A stretch of DNA of 64,000 nt. Source: Dorea formicigenerans (GTDB lineage Bacteria > Bacillota > Clostridia > Lachnospirales > Lachnospiraceae). Position 1 is the stretch's first letter. The number at the start of each line of letters is the position of its first letter. The stretch covers positions 2,043,423 to 2,107,422 of the forward strand of contig NZ_CP102279.1 of NCBI RefSeq assembly GCF_025150245.1, written 5' to 3'. The translations under genes were made by a program, and so were the position numbers. This document shows positions 7,976 through 16,564 of the stretch, piece after piece. Below the pieces are notes generated by a model, which was not told the DNA's origin, ran no database searches, and worked only from the letters and a program-made list of their open reading frames with translations.

Positions 7976-8830
7976 ATGAATAAGAAAAATCAATACACAG
8001 ACTCTGTAAAGGAAACGTTGATTCTGACGCTTGCTGTGGCAATTATTGCCGCTGCAGTCTACTTCTTCCTTGTACCAAGCCACGCTTCTGTCAGCAGTAT
8101 CTCTGGTCTTGGAATCATTCTGTCAAACTTTGTACCGCTTCCATTGTCAGCAATCACTATGATTTTAAATGTAGTGCTTCTGATTATCGGATTCTTTACA
8201 TGCGGTCGGGAATTCGGAGCAAAAACTGTCTATACAAGCATTATGCTTCCACTGTTTCTGGGGCTTTTCGAAAAGATTTTCCCGGATTTTTACTCCATGA
8301 CCGACAGCCAGGAACTGGATGTACTCTGTTATATACTGGTCGTAAGCGTCGGACTTGCAATTTTGTTCAATCGAAATGCCTCTTCTGGCGGACTGGATAT
8401 TGTTGCCAAAATCATGAACAAATATCTGCATATGGATCTCGGAAAAGCCATGTCACTGTCCGGTATGTGTGTGGCTCTGTCCGCAGCACTTGTGTACGAT
8501 AAGAAAACTGTAGTTTTAAGTGTCCTCGGTACTTATTTTAACGGAATCGTACTGGATCACTTTATCTTCAATCAAGATATGAAACGGCGCGTCTGCATCA
8601 TCACCCAGAAAGAAGAAGAGCTGCGCCACTTCATTTTATATGAACTGCACAGCGGGGCTACTATCTATGAAGCCATCGGTGCTTACACAATGGAAAAGCA
8701 TAACGAAATTATCACCATTGTGGATAAAACAGAATACCAGAAATTGATGAAATACATCAATCAGGTGGATCCTAAGGCGTTTATCACAATCTACAAAGTT
8801 TCCAATATGCGGTATCAGCCAAAAATTTAG
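7976..8830 (+). CDS. YitT family membrane protein
   Basis: A 284-residue protein with about five N-terminal membrane segments (YitT/DUF161) containing the SSGGLDIVAKIMNKY motif, and a C-terminal soluble domain (DUF2179) with RVCIITQKEEELRHFI, GATIYEAIGAYTMEKHNEIITIV and DPKAFITIYKV. The ATG at 7976 follows GTGGGGGATT; an upstream TTG at 7931 is less likely. The family is common in Firmicutes but its transported substrate or signal is not settled. Confidence 0.88.
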   Translation: MNKKNQYTDSVKETLILTLAVAIIAAAVYFFLVPSHASVSSISGLGIILSNFVPLPLSAITMILNVVLLIIGFFTCGREFGAKTVYTSIMLPLFLGLFEKIFPDFYSMTDSQELDVLCYILVVSVGLAILFNRNASSGGLDIVAKIMNKYLHMDLGKAMSLSGMCVALSAALVYDKKTVVLSVLGTYFNGIVLDHFIFNQDMKRRVCIITQKEEELRHFILYELHSGATIYEAIGAYTMEKHNEIITIVDKTEYQKLMKYINQVDPKAFITIYKVSNMRYQPKI

Positions 8831-8847
8831 TACACATTCTATATGAC

Positions 8848-8886
8848 AAAAAATTGCTCAGACCTTACACGGTCTGAGCAATTTTT
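8848..8886. terminator. Bidirectional terminator
   Basis: AAAAAATTGCTCAGACC and GGTCTGAGCAATTTTT form a 16-bp stem with a short loop, flanked by A and T runs. It separates the convergent yitT-like and wall-protein genes. Confidence 0.85.
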
Positions 8887-8916
8887 CTGTCATATGAGTT
8901 CTCACTCTTTCTTTTC

Positions 8917-9984
8917 CTACCAGTCGGTATACAAATCAATATTACCTTTTCCACTTCCACTATCATAGACTTTTCCAGCTCCAAGAGAGGTCTCGACCAC
9001 GGTTCCTTTTGGATAGTCATCACTGGCAAGTACAATATAACCATCTTTGTCACGGATTGTTCCGTCACTCGCAATATGACGTCCCGGAATGTTAAGTCCT
9101 GCTCCCGGAAGTACCTTCTGTGAATAATAGGTTTCAGTATGTCCGTTAAACCAGATTCTCCCTTTGGATGGGGTCAGACCACCGGAAGGAATATTATACT
9201 TTCCATTACTGGAACTGCTCCCGGAGTTATTATTACTTCCGGAATTAGAAGGTTTGGAAGGGCTGTTATTATTGGAACTGCTTCCGGAAGTATTATTTCC
9301 AGTGGAAGCTGATGCCTGCTTTGCCGCTTCTTCCTGTGCTTTTTTCTGCGCTTCTTCCTCCTGCTTTGCCTGTGCCTCACGCGCTGCCTGAAGCTGCGCA
9401 TTCACAGTCGCAAGATCTGTGGAAGTTGCTGCTGCTTTCGCCTGAAGATTCTGCTGCTCAGTATTTAACTGACTCTGTAAATCTGTCAGTTCCTGCTGCT
9501 GGCTCTTAAGATCCTCTTCCTGCGTCTCGATACCTTGACGTATCTCCATCATGTTCTCCAACATTTCCTTATCATAATCGGTAATGTTCTGAATGAACTC
9601 GGCTTTGTTGAGGAAGTCTCCCATACTGTCTGCAGTAAACAGCATAGTGATCATTGTCTCTGAACCATTTTCATACATGTACTTAATACGAGTCTTCATC
9701 GTTTCATACTGCTTTTCCTCGTTATTACGAGAAATCTGAAGTGATGCCTCCAGGCGGTATACTTCATTGTTCGACTCTTCAATTTCCGCTTCTGTCTCAG
9801 CAATCTTATTGCTGAGCGTAACCAAATCCTGATTAATCCCTTCCAGTTGACTTTGAAGATTACTGGTCTTATCTTCGAGGCTTTTGACCTCCGCTGCATG
9901 CACCGGCATTGCTGACAGTGCGACACCGAACGCACAGACAAAGGCTGCCCCGCGTCTTGCGATCCGTTTCTTATGCATGTTCAT
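8917..9984 (-). CDS. CwlO/PcsB-type coiled-coil protein with 3D domain
   Basis: A 355-residue exported protein. A signal peptide (cleavage near MPVHA) is followed by a coiled coil (about 35-215) like the N-terminal domain of CwlO/PcsB, including ETMKTRIKYMYENG. A low-complexity Ser/Asn/Gly linker follows (about 215-265). The C-terminal 90 residues end in KGTVVETSLGAGKVYDSGSG and GNIDLYTDW, matching the 3D (RlpA/MltA-like double-psi barrel) fold with its conserved Asp residues. The wall-binding coiled coil replaces the usual NlpC/P60 partner. It probably acts on peptidoglycan at division or growth sites. Confidence 0.78.
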   Translation of the reverse strand: MNMHKKRIARRGAAFVCAFGVALSAMPVHAAEVKSLEDKTSNLQSQLEGINQDLVTLSNKIAETEAEIEESNNEVYRLEASLQISRNNEEKQYETMKTRIKYMYENGSETMITMLFTADSMGDFLNKAEFIQNITDYDKEMLENMMEIRQGIETQEEDLKSQQQELTDLQSQLNTEQQNLQAKAAATSTDLATVNAQLQAAREAQAKQEEEAQKKAQEEAAKQASASTGNNTSGSSSNNNSPSKPSNSGSNNNSGSSSSNGKYNIPSGGLTPSKGRIWFNGHTETYYSQKVLPGAGLNIPGRHIASDGTIRDKDGYIVLASDDYPKGTVVETSLGAGKVYDSGSGKGNIDLYTDW

Positions 9985-10100
9985 AAATGTAATCCTTTCT
10001 TGTTTGTTTTGGGGTTAACACTAAGACATTATATACTATTTTTTCAAAAAGAACAACCTTTCTTTGCGCAGCACGTTTTTTCAGGGCTCTCTGACTACAC

Positions 10101-10153
10101 AAAAAGCTGCCTTGTTTCGAGTCTTTCCGACTGTTTCCCGGCAGCTTTTTTTT
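10101..10153. terminator. Terminator after the BASS transporter gene
   Basis: AAAAAGCTGCC pairs with GGCAGCTTTTTTTT around a loop of about 28 nt that itself contains a small hairpin. The A and T runs allow use from both sides, but only the minus-strand gene ends here. Confidence 0.75.
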
Positions 10154-10160
10154 AATATTT

Positions 10161-11189
10161 TTACTGTTCTGTAACTACTTTTCCAGCAGCTTTTTCTTTC
10201 TTTTTATCATACATTGCAAACATTCCTGCAAGTAATGTTCCTGAGATAGAATGCCATGTACAGGAGACTGCACAGATGATTGCTGACTCCGGTGTGGACG
10301 CGAACTGCGCTGTCGTTGTAGCAAGATTTGTGGCGAGTCCTGCGTTCTGCATTCCGACTTCGATCGCTATCGTTCTCTTTTTGGATGTGTTCATTCCAAC
10401 CAGTTTTCCTGCACCGTATCCGAACAGATATCCAAGTCCATTGTGAAGCAGTACTGCAACAAAGATTACAACGCCGGACTGGAAGAATTTTGATCCCTGT
10501 GAAGATACAACACCACCAACAACACATGCAAGTCCAAGAACTGCAACCCCTGGCATCATCTGCTGGATCTCATGGAACATTTTCTTCTTACCATACAGAT
10601 AATTCAGTAAAAATCCAAATCCTACAGGAAGGATTACTGTCTCAATGATAGATACGAACATTGGAAGTCCTTTGATCGTAATCTGAGTTCCTCTTGCGAG
10701 AAATGATACCATAAGCGGTGTCATAACCGGGGAAACCAGTGTAGATACTGTTGTCATTCCTACAGAAAATGCTACATCTCCACCACACAGATAAGACATG
10801 ATATTGGAAGATACGCCTCCTGGGCAGCAGCCTACCAAAATCAGTCCAAGTGCGATTCCGTCAGGAAGATGTAATAACTTCGTCAGTGCAAATGCCAGAA
10901 ATGGCATGATCAGATACTGTGCGATTGCACCTACACAGATATCAAATGGACGCTGTGCCAGTATCTTAAAATCTTCTGTTGTCAGTGTCAGCCCCATGCT
11001 GAACATGATGACACCAATGATAATAGACTGACTGGTGAATTTATTGGCTACCATATCTGTGAACAGGGCATAATTGACCCACCCCATCATAGATGGTACG
11101 AAAAATGTAACAATCGCAATTGCGATTACTACAACCGACGTGTAATCTGATAAAAATTTGCTTGCTTTTTGTAATGCTTTCATTTTCAA
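10161..11189 (-). CDS. Bile acid:sodium symporter (BASS) family transporter
   Basis: A 342-residue membrane protein with 9-10 helices and BASS features: MFSMGLTLTTEDFK, ALGLILVGCCPGGVSSNIMSYLCGGDVAFSVG and EVGMQNAGLATNLA. Despite the family name, bacterial members carry diverse organic anions, including keto acids and pantothenate-pathway intermediates. A T-box leader lies immediately upstream in the same orientation, so expression should rise when a specific tRNA is uncharged. This points to an amino-acid precursor or related metabolite as the substrate rather than bile acids. That is inference from the regulation. Confidence 0.85.
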   Translation of the reverse strand: MKMKALQKASKFLSDYTSVVVIAIAIVTFFVPSMMGWVNYALFTDMVANKFTSQSIIIGVIMFSMGLTLTTEDFKILAQRPFDICVGAIAQYLIMPFLAFALTKLLHLPDGIALGLILVGCCPGGVSSNIMSYLCGGDVAFSVGMTTVSTLVSPVMTPLMVSFLARGTQITIKGLPMFVSIIETVILPVGFGFLLNYLYGKKKMFHEIQQMMPGVAVLGLACVVGGVVSSQGSKFFQSGVVIFVAVLLHNGLGYLFGYGAGKLVGMNTSKKRTIAIEVGMQNAGLATNLATTTAQFASTPESAIICAVSCTWHSISGTLLAGMFAMYDKKKEKAAGKVVTEQ

Positions 11190-11303
11190 GTCCTCCTTAA
11201 GCTATTACATGTCCACCAAAACTACTCTCATTCCCTGCATATTTGCATAGTATACAATGAAATCACTCTGACACATTCCGGGATTACATATTTTCACTAA
11301 TGC

Positions 11304-11590
11304 AAAAAGCCCCTTCCCAGACCATAGTCTGAAAAGGGACGAATAGAATTCCGCGTTACCACCCTGATTCCGTAAAATACAATACTTTACGACACTCTGT
11401 CACGTACTAACATACGCTTTCCCTGTAACGGAGGATACCGGCGAGGTCTACTGATATAACTTTCAACCCGCTTCTCAGAGAGGATATCCTTATCTTGCTA
11501 CTGCCTGCTTACACCACACACAGGCTCTCTGTGAAATAACAATTGATACGGCATTGTTCTCATCAACGAATTTCGGTGAACTAATATTTA
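11304..11590 (-). promoter_or_regulatory. T-box riboswitch upstream of the BASS transporter
   Basis: The minus strand shows AGAGAGCCTG and the GGTGTAAGC apical loop of Stem I, then the antiterminator bulge GGTGGTAACGCGGAATT. A terminator follows at 11304-11339 (CCTTTTCAGAC pairing with GTCTGGGAAGG, then CTTTTT). The layout is a standard T-box. I could not assign the specifier codon with confidence; the likely region is GATAAGGATATCC, where AUC or GAU could be read. Confidence 0.9.
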
Positions 11591-11687
11591 TTTACAAATT
11601 GATATTATATACTTATGAGCAGAAATTTCAAGAAGTAATTTTAACCTTTTTCTTGATGTTTTTTAACCTTTTCACATATTTGTAATA

Positions 11688-12551
11688 CTATTTCTCACTG
11701 GCTTCCATTTTCAAAAGTGCCGCATTTACCACATGCTCCACCAAAATTGAAGTCGTGACTCCGCCAACTCCTCCTGGAACCGGTGTAATTGCATCTACAA
11801 TCGGTTCTGCCTCATCAAATGCTACGTCTCCGCACAGATTGCCTTCTTCGTTCACATTGATTCCCACGTCAATAACAACCTGTCCCGTTCTTAAATGTTC
11901 TTTCTTTATAAATCCTGCACTTCCTGCTGCCGCAACTACGATATCTGCAGCCTGTACTTCCTGCTTTATATTCTTAGTCTTTGTATGACAGACTGTAATT
12001 GTTGCATTTTTCTTCAGAAGCATCATAGATACCGGCTTTCCAACTACAAGGCTTCGTCCTACGATCACTGCTTTTTTCCCGGTACAGTCAATTCCATAAT
12101 GGTCCAGGATCCTGATACATGCACTTGCGGTACACGGCGCATAGCCCATCTCTTTTCCGGCAAATATACCTGCCATGGAAAGATTGGTAATTCCATCTAC
12201 GTCCTTTTCTACAGCCAATGTATTTAAGATTTTCTCTTCGTCCAGATGAGATGGCAACGGGCGGAAAACCAATACTCCGTGAATATCTTCCGCCTTGTTT
12301 AGTTTCTGGATCGTATCAATCACTATTTCTTCCGTTACATCTTCCGGAAGCAGAAACTTTTCATATGCCACAGATAATTTTTCGCAACGCTTTACAGCAT
12401 TGCGCTCGTATGCAATATCATCCTGTTTTTCACCAATTCGGATAATTCCAAGTTTCGGCATCACTTGATGCTCTTTTAATGTTTTTACTTTTTCTTCAAT
12501 CTCCTCATTCAATGAAGCAGTTACTTCTTTACCTAACAGTATCTGTGCCAT
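11688..12551 (-). CDS. folD: Methylenetetrahydrofolate dehydrogenase FolD
   Basis: A 287-residue FolD. The ATG at 12551 is chosen because AAAGGAG lies nine bases upstream. Signatures seen are VLVFRPLPSHLDEEKILNTL, KDVDGIT, ACIRILDHYGID, VVGRSLVVGKPVSMMLL and PVPGGVGGVTTSIL. FolD normally interconverts methylene-, methenyl- and formyl-THF. In the catalytic Y-x3-K-x-K motif, the tyrosine is Y48 but the position of the cyclohydrolase lysine is Ala52 (YERNAVKRC). The protein may therefore be a dehydrogenase only, with the neighbouring FchA doing the cyclohydrolase step. Confidence 0.93.
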   Translation of the reverse strand: MAQILLGKEVTASLNEEIEEKVKTLKEHQVMPKLGIIRIGEKQDDIAYERNAVKRCEKLSVAYEKFLLPEDVTEEIVIDTIQKLNKAEDIHGVLVFRPLPSHLDEEKILNTLAVEKDVDGITNLSMAGIFAGKEMGYAPCTASACIRILDHYGIDCTGKKAVIVGRSLVVGKPVSMMLLKKNATITVCHTKTKNIKQEVQAADIVVAAAGSAGFIKKEHLRTGQVVIDVGINVNEEGNLCGDVAFDEAEPIVDAITPVPGGVGGVTTSILVEHVVNAALLKMEASEK

Positions 12552-12581
12552 TTTGCGATTCTCCTTTTTCATTACCGTGAC

Positions 12582-13232
12582 TTAACGAATCTCATTGCAT
12601 ACGTTTTCAAATATTTCATCTGCCTTCTTCTCATAAGTTTTTCTGAGACTGTCTGTCTCATCATTCAACTGTTGAGCTAATACACGATCTTTCATAGATT
12701 TTGTGTTAATATAAATGTTCAATGACGCGCCCTGCAGTGCAGACTTCAAAAGTGTTGCTCCGACTCCTGCATCACTAAGTGCAATCCGGCTTCCTTTTTC
12801 AGCAAACTCTTTCATCAGGTCTAATCCTCTTGCACAGGTTTTCATAATTTCAAGCGGTACTTCACATGCATCTTTTAACACAACTGCCATAACTTCTTCC
12901 TTTTTTGCAAGTTCTTCCGGCGTACTCTTTGGCAGACTGTACGCTTTACTTAATGGTTCAAAGACCTCGGCATCTTTTGCCACAAGTTCAAGAAGCCGCT
13001 TTGTAATTTCATCTGCTTCTTTTTTACAACGGATAATATCTTCTTCTACATCTGCATAACGCTTCTTACCGACAGTAAGACTTCCCACCATATTGCCGAG
13101 TGCCACTCCGATTGCTCCAACTAAAGCAGACGCTCCGCCGCCTCCCGGAATCGGGGCACTGCTTGCAAGGACATCAATAAAATCCTTGCATGAGTTTTCC
13201 GTAAAATCTATCTGTTTGTCTAATGAACTCAT
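12582..13232 (-). CDS. fchA: Methenyltetrahydrofolate cyclohydrolase FchA (cyclodeaminase family)
   Basis: A 216-residue member of the formiminotransferase-cyclodeaminase family. Family marks are FIDVLASSAPIPGGGGASAL, a GNMVGSLTVGKKRY helix and the alanine-rich helical bundle. The ATG at 13232 has GAGGT eight bases upstream and gives the normal length. It lies 30 bp upstream of folD, so the two are co-transcribed and should supply successive steps of one-carbon folate chemistry: methylene-THF oxidation and methenyl-THF hydrolysis. Confidence 0.88.
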   Translation of the reverse strand: MSSLDKQIDFTENSCKDFIDVLASSAPIPGGGGASALVGAIGVALGNMVGSLTVGKKRYADVEEDIIRCKKEADEITKRLLELVAKDAEVFEPLSKAYSLPKSTPEELAKKEEVMAVVLKDACEVPLEIMKTCARGLDLMKEFAEKGSRIALSDAGVGATLLKSALQGASLNIYINTKSMKDRVLAQQLNDETDSLRKTYEKKADEIFENVCNEIR

Positions 13233-13360
13233 AGTACGTACCTCATTCTCTAAATACTTTAAATCATAAAGATTGTTATTATAATAACATTTTCTAAGTG
13301 ACACATCAATTTCCATATTATCTAAATCTATGTGCCAATTTTATCTACATTTTGTAAAAA

Positions 13361-15085
13361 CTATGACATTTCATAATAATGTGCATAAATACCACCACGT
13401 GCGATTAACTCATCGTGTGTTCCACGCTCTGCTATTCCATTGTCAGCAACGACCAGAATCTCATCTGCATTACGGATTGTGGACAAACGATGTGCAATTG
13501 TAATGGTTGTACGATTCTTTGCCAACTCTTCAAGACTCTGCTGGATCCAACGTTCACTTTCATTGTCCAATGCACTGGTCGCCTCATCCAGAATCAGGAT
13601 TGGCGGATTCTTAAGGAAAACTCTGGCAATAGAAATTCTCTGCTTCTGTCCACCGGAAAGCCGGGTTCCTCTTTCTCCGACAAATGTTTCATATCCATCC
13701 GGAAGTTCCATAATAAAGTCATGGATATTGGCTTTCTTTGCCGCATCTTCAATCTCTTCCATCGTAGCGTCAGGCTTACCATATGCAATATTTTCACGGA
13801 TACTTCCACAGAAAAGATAAACATCCTGCTGCACAAGACCAATCTGATTACGCAGACTCTCAAGGGTCAGCTTTCTCACATCTTTTCCGTCAACCGTAAT
13901 CTTTCCACCTGTTACATCGTAAAATCTTGGAAGCAGGGAACAAATTGTTGTCTTGCCACTTCCAGAAGGACCAACCAACGCAATTGATTTTCCAGCCGGA
14001 ATATGGAACGATACATTTTCCAGAACCGGCGTATCATCATCACTATAATGAAAGAAAACATTTTCATAATTCACATCTCCCTTCACGTCATCAAGCAGCT
14101 CTGCATCCGGTGCATTCGTAATCTCAGGCTCTGTCTCGACCACGTCCAGAAATCTCCGAAATCCGGACAGACCTTTCTGCATCATCTCAGTCAGCTCCAC
14201 AAGAATCTGAATCGGACTGATAAAGATTCCGATATAAAGCGCATACATAGCAAGATCAGATACTTCCATCTGACCATGGGCTATGAGCCAGCCTCCAAAT
14301 ACAAGCGTAATCAGATACATCATGCCCTGAAAGAACAGATTTCCACTCATAAAGCTTCCCATACACTGATAGTTCGCTTTCTTAGATAAAAGAAATCCAT
14401 GATTGCTCTCCATGAACTTCTCCCGCTCAATCTCTTCATTTGCAAAAGACTGTACGACACGGATTCCAGCAAGCGTATCCTGCAAACTGGAATTCACGTT
14501 CCCGATTTTCTGCCTGTTATCCATAAATGTTGTCTGCATCTTCCGGTTCTGGCTGCCCGAAAAGAAAATCATAAATACAACCATTACAAGAAGCGGGATC
14601 GCAAGCTTCCAGTTGATCAGGAATAAAAATACAAAAGAGCCGATAATTTTAATCAGCGAGATAAATAAATTCTCCGGTCCGTGATGCGCAAACTCCGCAA
14701 TATCAAACAGATCCGATACCAGTTTACTCATCATCTGTCCGGAATTGTTCTGATCATAATAAGAAAACGATAATTTTTCATAATGATCAAATAATTGTTG
14801 GCGCATATCGCGCTCCATGTGCGCTCCCATCATATGCCCCTGATAGCTGACATAATATTTACAACATGCCTGAAGAACATAAATCAAGAACAACACAATC
14901 CCAATCGGTACAAGATTACGCATAATTGAAGACGCATTTTTCACAAACAACGTCCTCGTAAGTGTCCGTAAAATCTGAGGAAAAGCCAGATCCACCAGGC
15001 TGATTATCGCTGCACAGACAAGATCTAAGAAAAAAACAGCTTTGTACGGCGTATAATATTGAATAAATCTCTTTAACGTATGCAT
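13361..15085 (-). CDS. ABC exporter, fused permease and ATPase
   Basis: A 574-residue half-transporter of the MsbA/LmrA type. Residues 1-310 hold six membrane helices. The ATPase domain follows, with Walker A GPSGSGKTT, a Q-loop in GLVQQDVYLFCGS, signature LSGGQKQR, Walker B PPILILDEATSALD and the switch His in TIAHRLST. It probably works as a homodimer and exports lipids, peptides or drugs; no partner lies next to it. It is separated from fchA by about 130 bp and from trpS by a palindromic repeat. Confidence 0.9.
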   Translation of the reverse strand: MHTLKRFIQYYTPYKAVFFLDLVCAAIISLVDLAFPQILRTLTRTLFVKNASSIMRNLVPIGIVLFLIYVLQACCKYYVSYQGHMMGAHMERDMRQQLFDHYEKLSFSYYDQNNSGQMMSKLVSDLFDIAEFAHHGPENLFISLIKIIGSFVFLFLINWKLAIPLLVMVVFMIFFSGSQNRKMQTTFMDNRQKIGNVNSSLQDTLAGIRVVQSFANEEIEREKFMESNHGFLLSKKANYQCMGSFMSGNLFFQGMMYLITLVFGGWLIAHGQMEVSDLAMYALYIGIFISPIQILVELTEMMQKGLSGFRRFLDVVETEPEITNAPDAELLDDVKGDVNYENVFFHYSDDDTPVLENVSFHIPAGKSIALVGPSGSGKTTICSLLPRFYDVTGGKITVDGKDVRKLTLESLRNQIGLVQQDVYLFCGSIRENIAYGKPDATMEEIEDAAKKANIHDFIMELPDGYETFVGERGTRLSGGQKQRISIARVFLKNPPILILDEATSALDNESERWIQQSLEELAKNRTTITIAHRLSTIRNADEILVVADNGIAERGTHDELIARGGIYAHYYEMS

Positions 15086-15148
15086 TTAAAAACCTCTTTC
15101 TACCCAAAATCGCTAGTAATATTATATATACAATTTTGAAAATATATA

Positions 15149-15225
15149 ATTGGGGACGGGGTTTTTTCAAAAAAACCCCGTCCCCAATTAAACTTTAACC
15201 TGTCCCTTTTTGTAATCGTCAAAAC
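15149..15225 (-). repeat. REP-like palindrome, copy 1
   Basis: ATTGGGGACGGGG plus a T-run pairs with an A-run plus CCCCGTCCCCAAT. TTTAACCTGTCCCTTTTTG follows. The reverse complement closely matches 27779-27850. It lies between trpS and the ABC exporter gene and could also act as a terminator. Confidence 0.85.
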
Positions 15226-15233
15226 AATTCCAA

Positions 15234-16295
15234 TTATTTCAAAAAGTCTGGATCTTCAAAATAGTTTATCTTCATAGAATTTTTTACATCTCGAAGTGTT
15301 TCTGCAGCTTTTGCCTCTGCAACCTTGCTTCCTTCTTTGAGAATGTCGTATACATCCGGAAGTCTCTTCTCCCATGATTTTCTTCTCTCGCGGATTGGTG
15401 CAAGTTCTGCCTGCATTACATTGTTCAGGAATTTTTTTACTTTTACATCTCCAAGTCCACCGCGTTTGTAATGTTCTTTCAGTTCCTCCAGGTTTGCATA
15501 ATCTGGAAGAAATTCGTCTACATAATCCTGCTTGCAGAATGCATCAAGATAAATGAATACCGGGTTGCCTTCTACCTGCCCTGGATCTTCGACTCTTAAG
15601 TGATTCGGATCTGTGAACATGGACATAACTTTTTTCTTAATGTCTTCTGCTTCATCTGACAGGTAAATACAATTTCCAAGTGATTTACTCATCTTTGCCT
15701 TACCGTCGATTCCCGGCAGTCTCAGGCATGCTTTGTTAGATGGAAGAATAATATCTGGCTCTGTCAGTGTCTCACCATACACGCTGTTGAATTTGTGTAC
15801 GATTTCTTTACACTGCTCCAGCATCGGCAGCTGATCCTCTCCTACCGGTACAGTTGTTGCACGAAACGCCGTGATATCTGCTGCCTGACTGATCGGATAG
15901 CAGAAAAATCCGACCGGAATGCTTGCCTCAAAATTTCTCTGCTGAATCTCGGCTTTTACTGTAGGGTTCCTCTGTACTCTGGACACTGTAACCAGATTCA
16001 TATAATAAAATGTAAGCTCTGTCAGTTCCGGAACCATAGACTGAATGAAAATATTAGATTTTGCCGGGTCGATTCCGCAAGCAAGATAATCCAGTGCCAC
16101 ATTCATAATATTCTGTCTTACTTTCTCTGGATGTTCCGCATTGTCTGTCAATGCCTGAGCATCTGCAATCATAATATAGATTTCATCATAATCACCGGAA
16201 TTCTGCAATTTCACACGCTCCTGCAGTGATCCTACATAATGTCCCACATGAAGACGTCCTGTTGGTCTGTCACCGGTTAAGATAATTTTCTTCAT
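15234..16295 (-). CDS. trpS: Tryptophanyl-tRNA synthetase
   Basis: A 353-residue class I synthetase that charges tRNA-Trp. The HIGH-type motif is [11 protein letters not shown] near residue 20 and the KMSKS loop is [10 protein letters not shown] near 200. The sequence around [10 protein letters not shown] and the PISQAADI motif is typical of the longer TrpRS form found in Firmicutes. No T-box is seen upstream. It appears to be transcribed alone. Confidence 0.95.
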   Translation of the reverse strand: MKKIILTGDRPTGRLHVGHYVGSLQERVKLQNSGDYDEIYIMIADAQALTDNAEHPEKVRQNIMNVALDYLACGIDPAKSNIFIQSMVPELTELTFYYMNLVTVSRVQRNPTVKAEIQQRNFEASIPVGFFCYPISQAADITAFRATTVPVGEDQLPMLEQCKEIVHKFNSVYGETLTEPDIILPSNKACLRLPGIDGKAKMSKSLGNCIYLSDEAEDIKKKVMSMFTDPNHLRVEDPGQVEGNPVFIYLDAFCKQDYVDEFLPDYANLEELKEHYKRGGLGDVKVKKFLNNVMQAELAPIRERRKSWEKRLPDVYDILKEGSKVAEAKAAETLRDVKNSMKINYFEDPDFLK

Positions 16296-16407
16296 TTTTT
16301 GTTCTCCTTAGCATATATTTTACATAATCTGTATCCATATACAATTACATGTCTTTATAATCTGCCTGCTTTCCTTATATTATCTATGCTTAAAGCGTAG
16401 ATTCAAA

Positions 16408-16452
16408 GCAAGCAATATCTACGCAAGCAATATCTACGCAGGCAATATCTTT
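16408..16452. repeat. Short tandem repeat, 15-nt unit, three copies
   Basis: GCAAGCAATATCTAC occurs twice exactly and a third time as GCAGGCAATATCTTT, head to tail. It lies in the 269-bp gap between trpS and the DnaJ-like gene, which otherwise holds nothing recognised. Confidence 0.85.
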
Positions 16453-16564
16453 GTTCATTATAAGCTTTTCTTAAGAAAGCGTCAATACACGAACACAGTA
16501 ATTCGTTAAACTGTAGGTTTAGGTTTATCCTGTAAATCTATATTATAAATCTATTCTTTTATTA

